Origin: Rhodoferax sp.
Lineage (GTDB): Bacteria > Pseudomonadota > Gammaproteobacteria > Burkholderiales > Burkholderiaceae_C
DNA: 64,000 nucleotides
Direction of reading: 5' to 3'
NCBI RefSeq assembly: GCF_018780565.1
Contig: NZ_JADMJN010000003.1
Coordinates: 372,001-436,000, forward strand
Shown piece after piece: positions 46,382 to 54,832 of this stretch (position 1 is its first letter; every line of letters begins with the position of its first letter). The notes below the pieces were generated by a model. It did no database searches, was not told the DNA's origin, and was given only the letters and a program-made list of their open reading frames with translations. Made by a program: the position numbers and the translations under genes.

Positions 46382-48022
46382 ATGACGCGTTCATCCCCAG
46401 GTATTTTGGACAAGGAGAGGACCATTGCCGGTCCGGGTTTCAACCGGTGGCTGGTTCCGCCCGCCGCTTTGGCGATTCATTTGTGCATCGGCATGGCTTA
46501 CGGGTTTTCCGTGTTCTGGCTGCCCTTGTCCAAGGCGCTGGGCATCAAGGATGCCATCAAGTGTGGCCCTGACGTTGGCTTCATTGCACAGCTTTTCACC
46601 ACCAGTTGCGATTGGCAAATTTCCACCCTGGGCTGGATGTACACCCTGTTTTTTGTCCTGCTGGGCTCCAGTGCGGCCATTTGGGGCGGCTGGCTGGAGC
46701 ATGTGGGCCCGCGCAAGGCTGGCGTGGTGTCGGCCTTGTGCTGGTGCGGTGGCATGCTGATTTCGGCGCTGGGCGTTTACCTGCACCAGTTCTGGCTCAT
46801 GATCCTGGGTTCTGGCGTGATCGGTGGTATTGGCTTGGGCCTGGGCTACATCTCCCCGGTGTCGACGCTGATCAAGTGGTTTCCAGACCGCCGTGGCATG
46901 GCCACTGGCATGGCCATCATGGGCTTTGGTGGCGGCGCCATGATTGGCTCGCCTCTGGCGGCGGACCTGATGAAGTACTTTGCCACGCCCACCAACGTCG
47001 GCGTGATGCAAACCTTTGTGGTGATGGCGTTGGTGTACTTCGTCTTCATGATGGCGGGGGCTTTTGGCTACCGCGTGCCAGAGACGGGTTGGAAGCCTGC
47101 TGGCTGGACACCACCTCCTGCCTCGGCCAATGCGATGATCACGCAGCGCCACGTGCACGTCAAAAAAGTGTGGGGCATTCCGCAGTTCTGGTTGATCTGG
47201 ATGGTGCTGTGCATGAACGTCAGCGCCGGCATCGGGGTGATCGGCATGGCCTCTCCCATGCTGCAGGAAGTCTTTGGCGGTTCCCTGATCGGAGTGAGCA
47301 AGAAGTTCGGTGAACTTGACAAAGCGCAACTGGCTGCGATCGCAACGGTGGCTGCGGGCTTTACAGCCTTGTTGAGTTTGTTCAATATTGGCGGGCGGTT
47401 TTTCTGGGCCAGCCTGTCTGACAAATTGGGTCGCAAGATGACCTACGTGGTGTTTTTTGTGTTGGGTGGCGTGCTGTATTTCAGTGTGCCGGGTAGTGCG
47501 GCTGCGGGCAGCATTGTGTTGTTTGTAGCGGCTTTTTGCGTCATATTGAGCATGTACGGCGGTGGCTTTGCGACAGTACCTGCCTATCTGGCAGACATCT
47601 TTGGTACGCAGATGGTGGGCGCTATTCACGGTCGCTTGTTGACCGCCTGGGCTACGGCGGGCGTGCTGGGCCCCGTGGTGGTGAACTACATGCGCGAATA
47701 CCAACTGGGATTGGGGCTGCCGCGTGAGCAGGTCTATAACCAGACCATGTACATCCTGACCGGGATGCTGGTGGTGGGCTTGATCTGCAACCTGCTGGTG
47801 CGCCCGCTGAACCCCAAGTGGTTCATGACGGATGCCGAACTGGCCGAGGAAAAACGCCTGGCGCATGAGAAGGCAGCGGCCTCCGTCATGCTGCGTGGCA
47901 GCAATGGCGGCACCGATGCAGTCAGTCCTGCCGTGGTGGTGCTGGCCTGGGCGGCGGTGGGCATTCCGCTGGCCTGGGGCGTGTACCGCACGCTTCAAAG
48001 CGTTGCCAAGTTTTTTGCCTGA
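46382..48022 (+). CDS. MFS transporter, oxalate/formate antiporter (OFA) family
   Basis: A 546-residue transporter with 12 predicted membrane helices and a large loop of about 50 residues in the middle. Typical stretches are GMAYGFSVFWLPLSKALG, YISPVSTLIKWFPDRRGMA and PAYLADIFGTQMVGAIHGR. ATG 46382 has GGAG six bases upstream and is preferred to an earlier in-frame start. It lies 22 bases before the fdsGB fusion, so formate or oxalate uptake would be expressed with formate oxidation. The 183-base gap upstream holds a perfect palindrome TCCAATTGGA (46291-46300). Confidence 0.88.
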   Translation: MTRSSPGILDKERTIAGPGFNRWLVPPAALAIHLCIGMAYGFSVFWLPLSKALGIKDAIKCGPDVGFIAQLFTTSCDWQISTLGWMYTLFFVLLGSSAAIWGGWLEHVGPRKAGVVSALCWCGGMLISALGVYLHQFWLMILGSGVIGGIGLGLGYISPVSTLIKWFPDRRGMATGMAIMGFGGGAMIGSPLAADLMKYFATPTNVGVMQTFVVMALVYFVFMMAGAFGYRVPETGWKPAGWTPPPASANAMITQRHVHVKKVWGIPQFWLIWMVLCMNVSAGIGVIGMASPMLQEVFGGSLIGVSKKFGELDKAQLAAIATVAAGFTALLSLFNIGGRFFWASLSDKLGRKMTYVVFFVLGGVLYFSVPGSAAAGSIVLFVAAFCVILSMYGGGFATVPAYLADIFGTQMVGAIHGRLLTAWATAGVLGPVVVNYMREYQLGLGLPREQVYNQTMYILTGMLVVGLICNLLVRPLNPKWFMTDAELAEEKRLAHEKAAASVMLRGSNGGTDAVSPAVVVLAWAAVGIPLAWGVYRTLQSVAKFFA

Positions 48023-48044
48023 CTGCCTATTCTTCTGAGCCACT

Positions 48045-49856
48045 ATGCACCCATCTGCCCTGTCCCCAGAAATCAAGCCCGTGCCGCTGGCAAGCGTGGA
48101 CGATATGCGCGAGCGTATCCGCAAGAAGAGCAAGCTCAAGGGGCGCCAGGCGGATGAAGTTTCGGTGGCTGAGGTGCAGGCCTTGCTGGGCCGCCGGCCT
48201 GATGCAGGGCACCGTCGCGACCTGCTGATTGAGCATCTGCACCAACTCAACGATACCTACCGCTGCCTGCATGACCGGCATCTGGTGGCCCTGGCCAAAG
48301 AGATGAACATTCCCATGGCCGAGGTCTTTGAGGTGGCCACCTTCTACCACCACTTTGAAGTGCTCAAAGGGGATGAAAAAGCGCCCGACCTGACCGTGCG
48401 GGTGTGTGATGGCCTGAGTTGTGCCATGGCCGGGGCCCAGGATTTGCTGGCCCGGCTGCCTACTTTGCTGGGATCGGCCGATGTGCGGGTGATTCCAGCG
48501 CCCTGTCTGGGGCGTTGCGAGCAGGCGCCCGTGGCGGTGGTGCACCAAAACCCGGTGCTGCATGCCACGCCGGAGGCGGTATTTTCAGTGATAAATGCGG
48601 CTCAAGCCATTCATCCATATGCCCAAATTGCTACTAATTTCCTAGCAAGCGCGTTGGCCGAAGAAAGCGTGTCACCACCGCCTGCGCAAATGCAGGTGGC
48701 TCCGGCCTATGCGGATTACGACCTCTACCGCGCCAACGGAGGCTATGCGCTGGCTACAGCCTTGGCCAATGGCCAGCATGACGCCGAAAGCGTTGTCAAT
48801 GCCATGGAAGATTCCGGCTTGCGGGGTCTGGGTGGCGCAGGCTTCCCGGCAGGGCGCAAGTGGCGCATTGTGCGCGAGCAGCCGGCGCCGAAATTGATGG
48901 CGGTGAACATCGACGAAGGCGAGCCCGGTACTTTCAAGGATCGCACGTATCTGGAGCGTGACCCGCACCGGTTTCTGGAAGGGCTGCTGATTGCGGCCCG
49001 GGTGGTGGGCATAGACGCCTGCTACATCTACTTGCGCGACGAATACCATGGCTGTCGTGCCATTCTGCAAACTGAACTGGCGAAGCTGCAAGCGCACCCG
49101 CCGTATCCCTTGCCAATCATCGAGTTGCGCCGTGGGGCCGGTGCCTACATCTGCGGCGAAGAATCCGCCATGATCGAGAGCATTGAGGGCAAGCGCGGCG
49201 AGCCCCGCATGCGTCCGCCCTATATTGCCCAGGTCGGCCTGTTCGGCCGGCCGACGCTGGAGCACAACTTCGAGACCCTGTACTGGGTACGCGATATCCT
49301 TGAAAAAGGCCCGGCCTGGTTCAGTGGTTTTGGCCGCAATGGTCGCAAGGGCTTGCGCTCTTTCAGTGTGAGCGGACGCGTGAAGTACCCTGGCGTGAAG
49401 CTGGCGCCGGCAGGTATCTCACTCCATGAGCTGATCGAAGAGTATTGCGGCGGCATGCTGGATGGGCACTCCCTGTACGCCTATCTGCCGGGTGGCGCTT
49501 CCGGCGGCATTTTTCCGGCCAGCCTGGCGCACTTGCCGCTCGACTTTGACACCCTGCAGCCGCACGGCGGTTTCATTGGGTCGGCGGCGGTCATTGTTTT
49601 GGGTCACCATGACCGGGCACGCGATGCCGCCTTGAACATGATGCGCTTCTTTGCCCATGAAAGTTGCGGCCAGTGCACCCCGTGCCGCGTCGGAACTGCC
49701 AAGGCTGCCAAGCTCATGGAGGCATCTGCGTGGGATAACGCCACGCTGGAGGATTTGAATGTGGTGATGACCGATGCCTCCATTTGCGGGCTGGGGCAGG
49801 CCGCGCCCAATCCGGTGCGTTGCGTGCAAAAATATTTTCCGCAGGAGATTGCATAA
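48045..49856 (+). CDS. NAD-dependent formate dehydrogenase FdsG-FdsB fusion subunit
   Basis: A 603-residue fusion. Residues about 40-170 are NuoE/FdsG-like, with the [2Fe-2S] ligands Cys121, Cys126, Cys154 and Cys158 in the C-x4-C...C-x3-C pattern. Residues about 225-603 are NuoF/FdsB-like, with the FMN/NADH segment GLRGLGGAGFPAG at 258-270 and the [4Fe-4S] ligands Cys541, Cys544, Cys547 and Cys581. In Cupriavidus and Rhodobacter these are two genes, fdsG and fdsB. The linker (about 183-220) is Ala/Pro rich, and its first part is encoded by a dispersed repeat copy. The stop abuts the fdsA start with no gap. Confidence 0.93.
   Translation: MHPSALSPEIKPVPLASVDDMRERIRKKSKLKGRQADEVSVAEVQALLGRRPDAGHRRDLLIEHLHQLNDTYRCLHDRHLVALAKEMNIPMAEVFEVATFYHHFEVLKGDEKAPDLTVRVCDGLSCAMAGAQDLLARLPTLLGSADVRVIPAPCLGRCEQAPVAVVHQNPVLHATPEAVFSVINAAQAIHPYAQIATNFLASALAEESVSPPPAQMQVAPAYADYDLYRANGGYALATALANGQHDAESVVNAMEDSGLRGLGGAGFPAGRKWRIVREQPAPKLMAVNIDEGEPGTFKDRTYLERDPHRFLEGLLIAARVVGIDACYIYLRDEYHGCRAILQTELAKLQAHPPYPLPIIELRRGAGAYICGEESAMIESIEGKRGEPRMRPPYIAQVGLFGRPTLEHNFETLYWVRDILEKGPAWFSGFGRNGRKGLRSFSVSGRVKYPGVKLAPAGISLHELIEEYCGGMLDGHSLYAYLPGGASGGIFPASLAHLPLDFDTLQPHGGFIGSAAVIVLGHHDRARDAALNMMRFFAHESCGQCTPCRVGTAKAAKLMEASAWDNATLEDLNVVMTDASICGLGQAAPNPVRCVQKYFPQEIA
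48591..48649 (-). repeat. dispersed GCTA-N9-TAGC repeat, copy in the fdsG/fdsB linker
   Basis: On the minus strand: TTGCTA, nine bases, TAGCAA, then GGGCATATGGA and a GAGCCGCATTTAT tail. The ubiJ copy shares the head spacing and GCATATGGA. It encodes residues about 183-202, exactly at the end of the FdsG-like domain. Confidence 0.55.
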
Positions 49857-52736
49857 ATGAACGCACCTGCAGTACCCGCGGAAGTTACCCGTGTCACCGT
49901 CGAGTTCAAGCTCGACAGCCAGCCCCTCCAGGCCTTCGAGGGCGAATCCATCCTCAAGGCGGCCAGGCGCCACGGCATCGACATTCCCCACCTTTGTTAC
50001 AAGGACGGCTACCGTGCCGATGGCAACTGCCGTGCCTGCGTGGTCGAGATCAAGGGCGAACGCACCCTTGCACCCAGTTGTTGCCGCAGCGTCACCGCCG
50101 GCATGGAGGTGCAGGCCAGCAGCGAGCGTGCTGTCAAGAACCAGAAGATGGTGCTGGAGATGCTGCTGTCCGACATGCCGGACACCGGCTACAAGTGGAA
50201 TGCCAAAGACGAGTCGCAGCAGCACGGCGAGTTGAGCGATTGGGCCGCACGCATGGGTGTCACGGTGCGCCCCGAACTCAAAGCCCTGCGGCGCGAACAG
50301 CCCAAGGCCGATGTGTCGCACCCGGCTATGGCCGTCAATCTGGACGCCTGCATCCAGTGCAACCGTTGTGTCAGAGCCTGTCGCGAAGAGCAGGTCAACG
50401 ACGTGATTGGCTACGCCCTGCGCGGCGCTCACAGCGAGATTGTGTTTGACCTGAACGATCCGATGGGGGACAGCACCTGTGTCGCTTGCGGCGAATGTGT
50501 GCAGGCCTGCCCTACGGGTGCGCTGATGCCCAAAACACAAATGGGCTCGCAGGTGGTGGACAAAAAGGTGGACTCGGTCTGCCCCTTCTGCGGCGTGGGT
50601 TGCCTGCTGACCTACAACGTCAAAGACAACAAAATCGTCAGTGTGGACGGACGCGATGGCCCGGCCAACCACAATCGCCTGTGCGTCAAGGGCCGGTTTG
50701 GTTTTGACTACGCCCACAGCCCGCAGCGCCTGACCGTGCCGCTGATTCGCAAGGCTGGCGTGCCCAAGAATCCCGAAGCCCTGAATGAACTGAACCGCCG
50801 GATGTCGGAACAGGGGGCAGACTGGTCTGACGTGTTCCGCGAAGCAACCTGGGACGAGGCGTTGGCTCTGTCCGCCGGCACGCTCAGGAGCCTGCGCGAT
50901 ACCCATGGCAAAAAATCATTGGCCGGCTTCGGCTCTGCCAAAGGCAGCAACGAAGAAGCGTACCTGTTTCAGAAGCTGGTGCGTACCGGCTTTGGTTCCA
51001 ACAACGTAGACCACTGCACCCGCCTGTGCCATGCCTCCAGCGTGGCGGCGCTGCTGGAGGGGGTGGGCTCGGCTGCGGTGAGCAACCAGGTGAACGATGT
51101 CGAACACTCGGACCTGATTTTTGTGATTGGCTCCAACCCCACGTCCAACCATCCGGTGGCTGCCACCTGGATGAAGAACGTGGTTAAAAAGGGCGCCAGA
51201 ATCGTGGTGGCCGATCCGCGTGGCACCGACATCGGCAAGTACGCCTGGCGCACACTGCAGTTCAAGGCCGATACCGATGTGGCCATGCTCAACGCGCTGA
51301 TCCACACCATCATTGAAGAGGGCCTGACTGACGAGGAATTCATTCGCAAGCGGGTGAACAACTTTGAAGCCTTGCGCGAAAACGTCAAGGGCTACAGCCC
51401 TGAGGCCATGGCGCCCATCTGCGGCATTGCGGCGCAAACGCTGCGCGAAGTGGCCCGTGCCTATGCCACGGCCAAAGGCGCGATGATCCTGTGGGGCATG
51501 GGCGTCAGCCAGCACGTGCACGGCACCGACAACGCCCGCTGCCTGATCGCCCTGGCTACCGTGGCGGGCCAGATCGGCAAGCCCGGCTCGGGCCTGCATC
51601 CCCTGCGTGGCCAGAACAATGTGCAAGGCGCCAGCGATGCGGGCCTCATCCCCATGATGTACCCGAACTACCAGCGCGTGACGAACAAGGCCGCGCACGA
51701 CTGGTTTGAAGACTTTTGGGGCATGCCGCTGGACAACCAGCCCGGCTACACCGTGGTGGAAATCATGCATAAGGCCCTCGCGCCGGACAGCGATCCGCAC
51801 AAGGTGCGCGGCATGTACATCATGGGCGAGAACCCGGCCATGAGCGACCCCGACCTGAACCACGCGCGCCACGCACTGGCCAGTCTGGAGCACTTGGTGG
51901 TTCAGGATATTTTCATGACCGAAACCGCCTGGCTGGCCGACGTGGTGCTGCCCGCCACTGCCTGGCCCGAAAAAACCGGCACCGTGACCAACACCGACCG
52001 CATGGTGCAAATGGGCCTGCAGGCCGTCGACCCGCCAGGGCAAGCCAAGCCCGACTTGTGGATCATCCAGCAAATCGCCCAGCGCATGGGCTTGGACTGG
52101 CACTACGAAGGGGAGGGCAGTGGTGTGGCTGCGGTGTATGAAGAAATGCGCCAAGCCATGCATGCAGCCATCTCGGGCATTTCATGGGAGCGCCTGCAGC
52201 GCGAATCGAGCGTGACCTACCCCTGCCTGAGTGCAGAGGACCCCGGTTCGCCCACCGTTTTTCTGGAGCATTTCGATACAGACGACGGTCGCGTGCACCT
52301 GGTGCCCGCCGACATCATCCCTGCCAACGAGCGCCCCGATGCCCAATTTCCGTTTGTGCTGATCACCGGGCGCCAGTTGGAGCATTGGCATACTGGCAGC
52401 ATGACGCGTCGAGCCACTGTGTTGGACGCGCTGGAGCCGCTGGCAACCGCCTCACTCTGTGGCGACGACCTGCAGGCCCTGGGGCTGGCACCGGGCGATG
52501 TGATCACCGTGCAATCGCGCCGGGGCGAGGTGGCCATCCATGTGCGCCGGGATGACGGCACGCCGCGTGGTGCGGTGTTCATCCCGTTCGCCTATTACGA
52601 AGCGGCAGCCAATTTGATGACCAACGCGGCGCTTGATCCATTTGGCAAGATTCCCGAATTCAAGTACTGCGCAGTGGCCATTCGCCGTGGGGGCGTAGCA
52701 CGTGCGGTGTCGGGATATGGTGTGGGTGACAACTGA
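49857..52736 (+). CDS. fdsA: NAD-dependent formate dehydrogenase alpha subunit
   Basis: A 959-residue soluble molybdenum (bis-MGD) formate dehydrogenase catalytic subunit. An N-terminal [2Fe-2S] ferredoxin domain (Cys47, 58, 61, 75/76) is followed by 2x[4Fe-4S] (Cys165/168/171/175 and 208/211/214/218). The molybdopterin domain has its own cluster Cys242/245/249/276. The Mo ligand is Cys391 with the adjacent His392 (RLCHASS), so this is a Cys, not selenocysteine, enzyme. It oxidises formate to CO2 and passes electrons to NAD+ through the FdsGB fusion. The fdsC and fdsD genes that follow fdsA in Cupriavidus are absent here. Confidence 0.96.
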   Translation: MNAPAVPAEVTRVTVEFKLDSQPLQAFEGESILKAARRHGIDIPHLCYKDGYRADGNCRACVVEIKGERTLAPSCCRSVTAGMEVQASSERAVKNQKMVLEMLLSDMPDTGYKWNAKDESQQHGELSDWAARMGVTVRPELKALRREQPKADVSHPAMAVNLDACIQCNRCVRACREEQVNDVIGYALRGAHSEIVFDLNDPMGDSTCVACGECVQACPTGALMPKTQMGSQVVDKKVDSVCPFCGVGCLLTYNVKDNKIVSVDGRDGPANHNRLCVKGRFGFDYAHSPQRLTVPLIRKAGVPKNPEALNELNRRMSEQGADWSDVFREATWDEALALSAGTLRSLRDTHGKKSLAGFGSAKGSNEEAYLFQKLVRTGFGSNNVDHCTRLCHASSVAALLEGVGSAAVSNQVNDVEHSDLIFVIGSNPTSNHPVAATWMKNVVKKGARIVVADPRGTDIGKYAWRTLQFKADTDVAMLNALIHTIIEEGLTDEEFIRKRVNNFEALRENVKGYSPEAMAPICGIAAQTLREVARAYATAKGAMILWGMGVSQHVHGTDNARCLIALATVAGQIGKPGSGLHPLRGQNNVQGASDAGLIPMMYPNYQRVTNKAAHDWFEDFWGMPLDNQPGYTVVEIMHKALAPDSDPHKVRGMYIMGENPAMSDPDLNHARHALASLEHLVVQDIFMTETAWLADVVLPATAWPEKTGTVTNTDRMVQMGLQAVDPPGQAKPDLWIIQQIAQRMGLDWHYEGEGSGVAAVYEEMRQAMHAAISGISWERLQRESSVTYPCLSAEDPGSPTVFLEHFDTDDGRVHLVPADIIPANERPDAQFPFVLITGRQLEHWHTGSMTRRATVLDALEPLATASLCGDDLQALGLAPGDVITVQSRRGEVAIHVRRDDGTPRGAVFIPFAYYEAAANLMTNAALDPFGKIPEFKYCAVAIRRGGVARAVSGYGVGDN

Positions 52737-52741
52737 GCTGG

Positions 52742-53503
52742 TTACTTTTTTGACGGGGCTTTCCGGGTGAACTTGTCCAGGGTCTGAAGCAGGTTGCCCG
52801 GTTTGGCCAGTTCCCTGGCCAAATCCTGAGCGGCCTTGATTTCCCTGACGGACATGGAGGCCGCCAGTTTGGTGCGACTCTCTGTTGCCTTGTTGCCGTT
52901 GGCTGGATCACCCGCCGCTGCAAGGCTGAACAGCGCGTAGGCAATGATCGCGTTGGGCGGCACGCCTTGACCGTCTTTGTACATGTCGCCCAGGTTGTTT
53001 TGCGCGTCGGGATCGCCCTGGTCCGCTGCCAGGTGATACCACTTGGCCGCCTCCCGGTAGTCCTGCGCGACGCCCCTCCCGTTGTCGTACATCACCCCCA
53101 GGTTGTGCTGCGCACTGGCATTGCCTTGCTCGGCCGCCAGGCGATACCACTTTACCGCCTCCCTGTAGTGCAGGGCAACGCCGCGGCCTTTGTCGTACAT
53201 CACGCCCAGGTTGTTCTGCGCGCCCGCATAGCCCTGATTCGCCGCCAGGCGGTACCATTTCATCGCTTCCCGGTAGTCCTGTGTGACGCCCTGACCGAGT
53301 TCGTACATCACCCCCAGGTTGTTTTGTGCGTCAGCATCACCCTTGAGCGCAAGCGGCCTGAATTCACGCAGTGCGCTGGCAAAGTCTTCCCTGTCCAGCG
53401 CGGCCACGCCTTCATTGAAACCGGCGATAGAAATACCGGACACAAGAGTGGCGCACAGAACGAGGGTCCACAAGACAGCGCGCACGCTCAATTTATTGCT
53501 CAT
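52742..53503 (-). CDS. Sel1-repeat exported protein
   Basis: About 253 residues from ATG 53503. The N-terminal SVRAVLWTLVLCATLVSGISIA is a signal peptide or anchor, and an upstream in-frame start would hide it. Four Sel1/TPR-like repeats (for example AQNNLGVMYELGQGVTQDYR then EAMKWYRLAA) cover about residues 55-205. Such repeats bind proteins, often in the envelope. The gene is antisense to the formate operon direction and sits six bases after fdsA, splitting it from the accessory genes. The near-identical repeats could recombine. Confidence 0.88.
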   Translation of the reverse strand: MSNKLSVRAVLWTLVLCATLVSGISIAGFNEGVAALDREDFASALREFRPLALKGDADAQNNLGVMYELGQGVTQDYREAMKWYRLAANQGYAGAQNNLGVMYDKGRGVALHYREAVKWYRLAAEQGNASAQHNLGVMYDNGRGVAQDYREAAKWYHLAADQGDPDAQNNLGDMYKDGQGVPPNAIIAYALFSLAAAGDPANGNKATESRTKLAASMSVREIKAAQDLARELAKPGNLLQTLDKFTRKAPSKK

Positions 53504-53637
53504 AACCCTGCCCAACGGATCTCCGGTCATTGATGGATAGAGGTGGCATGGTACAGAACTGAGGCAGGGGATGCCGCAAGCGCATGGATGGCTTCGTTTT
53601 CGCGGGGCAATTGGCAATGCGGTACATTGCGATAGCC

Positions 53638-54195
53638 ATGACTTTTCAACGCCCATCCATCGAAGTTTCCGTTGTCATGCGCCGTGAGCGCATTGAAGGG
53701 CCTGCCAGCCGCTGGCAGACCTGGCGCTGGGTGCTGGATGAAGTCATCAGCGGCGCGCCGGACTTTGGTGCCGAGCCGCGCCTTCTCTATAAAAATGATA
53801 GCGGGGAGCGCTGGTTGCACACCGGCTTCAGCGTTGAATTGTTCAAGGACGACGCCGAGGGCTATTACCTCAACGCCACCACCCCCGCGCCGTGCTGGTT
53901 TGTGCTGTGGCGCATGGAAGAGGAGGCCGGCATCGCTGATGAACCCATGCCCAAACCTGTGGCCGTGAGTCTGAGCTACCACGATGCGGGTCGCTGGCTG
54001 GATGCACAGGAAACCGTGGAGCAGCTGCCTGCACCCGCACCGGTTGTGGCGTGGTTGCAGGCGTTTGTGGACGAACATCATGTGCTCGAAACCAAGCGCC
54101 GCAAGCGCCCCGAGAGCTTTCGTTCGCTGACGGACCGGTTTGGCAACCCCGTATCCATCAGTACCGAAAAAAAATCAGGTGGCGGTCATGGCTGA
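53638..54195 (+). CDS. DUF3305 domain protein (formate dehydrogenase accessory)
   Basis: A 185-residue soluble protein; WQTWRWVLDEV and GFSVELFKDDAEGYYLNATTP in parts match DUF3305. This family occurs almost only with DUF3306, multi-cluster ferredoxin and TorD-like genes next to periplasmic formate dehydrogenases, so a maturation or electron-transfer role is likely but untested. ATG 53638 is chosen by homology. It overlaps the next gene by eight bases. Part of it (53787 onward) has repeat-like sequence. Confidence 0.85.
   Translation: MTFQRPSIEVSVVMRRERIEGPASRWQTWRWVLDEVISGAPDFGAEPRLLYKNDSGERWLHTGFSVELFKDDAEGYYLNATTPAPCWFVLWRMEEEAGIADEPMPKPVAVSLSYHDAGRWLDAQETVEQLPAPAPVVAWLQAFVDEHHVLETKRRKRPESFRSLTDRFGNPVSISTEKKSGGGHG
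53787..53840 (+). repeat. possible dispersed repeat copy inside the DUF3305 gene
   Basis: TCTATAAAAATGATAGC (53786-53802) fits the GCTA-N9-TAGC head with one change in the first arm, followed by GAGCGCTGG. The tail is poorly conserved. This is the least certain of the copies listed. Confidence 0.35.
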
Positions 54196-54832
54196 CGGAT
54201 TTCTCGGACGCTGGTCTCAGCGCAAGCAGGCGGTGCGTGAGGGCAGGCCGCTGGATGAACCTGTTGCCCCCAAGCCTGTGCCGCCCCATGCTGGTCAGGA
54301 AACGCCGGCCCCGGCTGCGGTCATGCAGCCCGCGGTTGAGGGGCAAGACGCAACACTGCCCCCGCCCCCGCCCCCGTCGATGGAAGACGTCAAGGGTCTC
54401 ACTGCCCAGTCTGACTTCAAACCCTTTGTCGCGCGCGATGTGGCGCCAGAGGTTCGCAACGCAGCGATGAAGAAATTGTTTGCCGATCCGCACTACAACG
54501 TGATGGACCGCCTCGACATTTATATCGACGACTATTCCAAGCCAGACCCTTTACCGGAGTCCATGTTGCGACAAATGGCCAGTGCCAAGTTTCTGAACTT
54601 GTTTGATGATAAGGAAGAAGACGAGGCCAAAGCCAGGGCGGCGCTACGGGATGATGCCAATACCCCGCATGTGCAATCCGTGGCACAGTCCGGGCAATCG
54701 CCACACATCGGCTTAGAGCCTGCAACAGAACAAACGCCCCCAGCGCGGGATACAGACCATGACAACACTGATTTGCGACTGCAACCAAACCATGCCGCTG
54801 GACCCCAGGAGCCTGGGCGCAGCACTGAATGA
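54188..54832 (+). CDS. DUF3306 domain protein (formate dehydrogenase accessory)
   Basis: A 214-residue protein. FLGRWSQRKQAVREG is the usual DUF3306 start, and a Pro/Ala-rich linker leads to the conserved DFKPFVARDVAPEVRNAAMKK core in two parts, with HYNVMDRLDIYIDDYSKPDP following. Function unknown; it is found only beside formate dehydrogenase genes in many proteobacteria. It starts eight bases inside DUF3305 and its own 3' end overlaps the ferredoxin gene by 74 bases in another frame, so all three are tightly coupled. Confidence 0.87.
   Translation: MADGFLGRWSQRKQAVREGRPLDEPVAPKPVPPHAGQETPAPAAVMQPAVEGQDATLPPPPPPSMEDVKGLTAQSDFKPFVARDVAPEVRNAAMKKLFADPHYNVMDRLDIYIDDYSKPDPLPESMLRQMASAKFLNLFDDKEEDEAKARAALRDDANTPHVQSVAQSGQSPHIGLEPATEQTPPARDTDHDNTDLRLQPNHAAGPQEPGRSTE

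Noticed and set aside
46391-48250. 619-codon open frame antisense to the OFA transporter
   Set aside because: A His/Gln/Arg-rich translation typical of antisense frames. The plus strand encodes a well-formed 12-helix transporter.
49419-50906. 495-codon open frame antisense to fdsA and the fdsGB end
   Set aside because: No domain or start signal; the opposite strand has complete Fe-S and molybdopterin motifs.
52742-53503. Sel1 repeats as a DNA tandem array or CRISPR-like structure
   Set aside because: The periodicity is about 108 bases and matches the 36-residue protein repeat; there are no spacers.
53610-53637. Sigma-54 promoter before DUF3305
   Set aside because: TGGC and TTGC are present but four bases too far apart.
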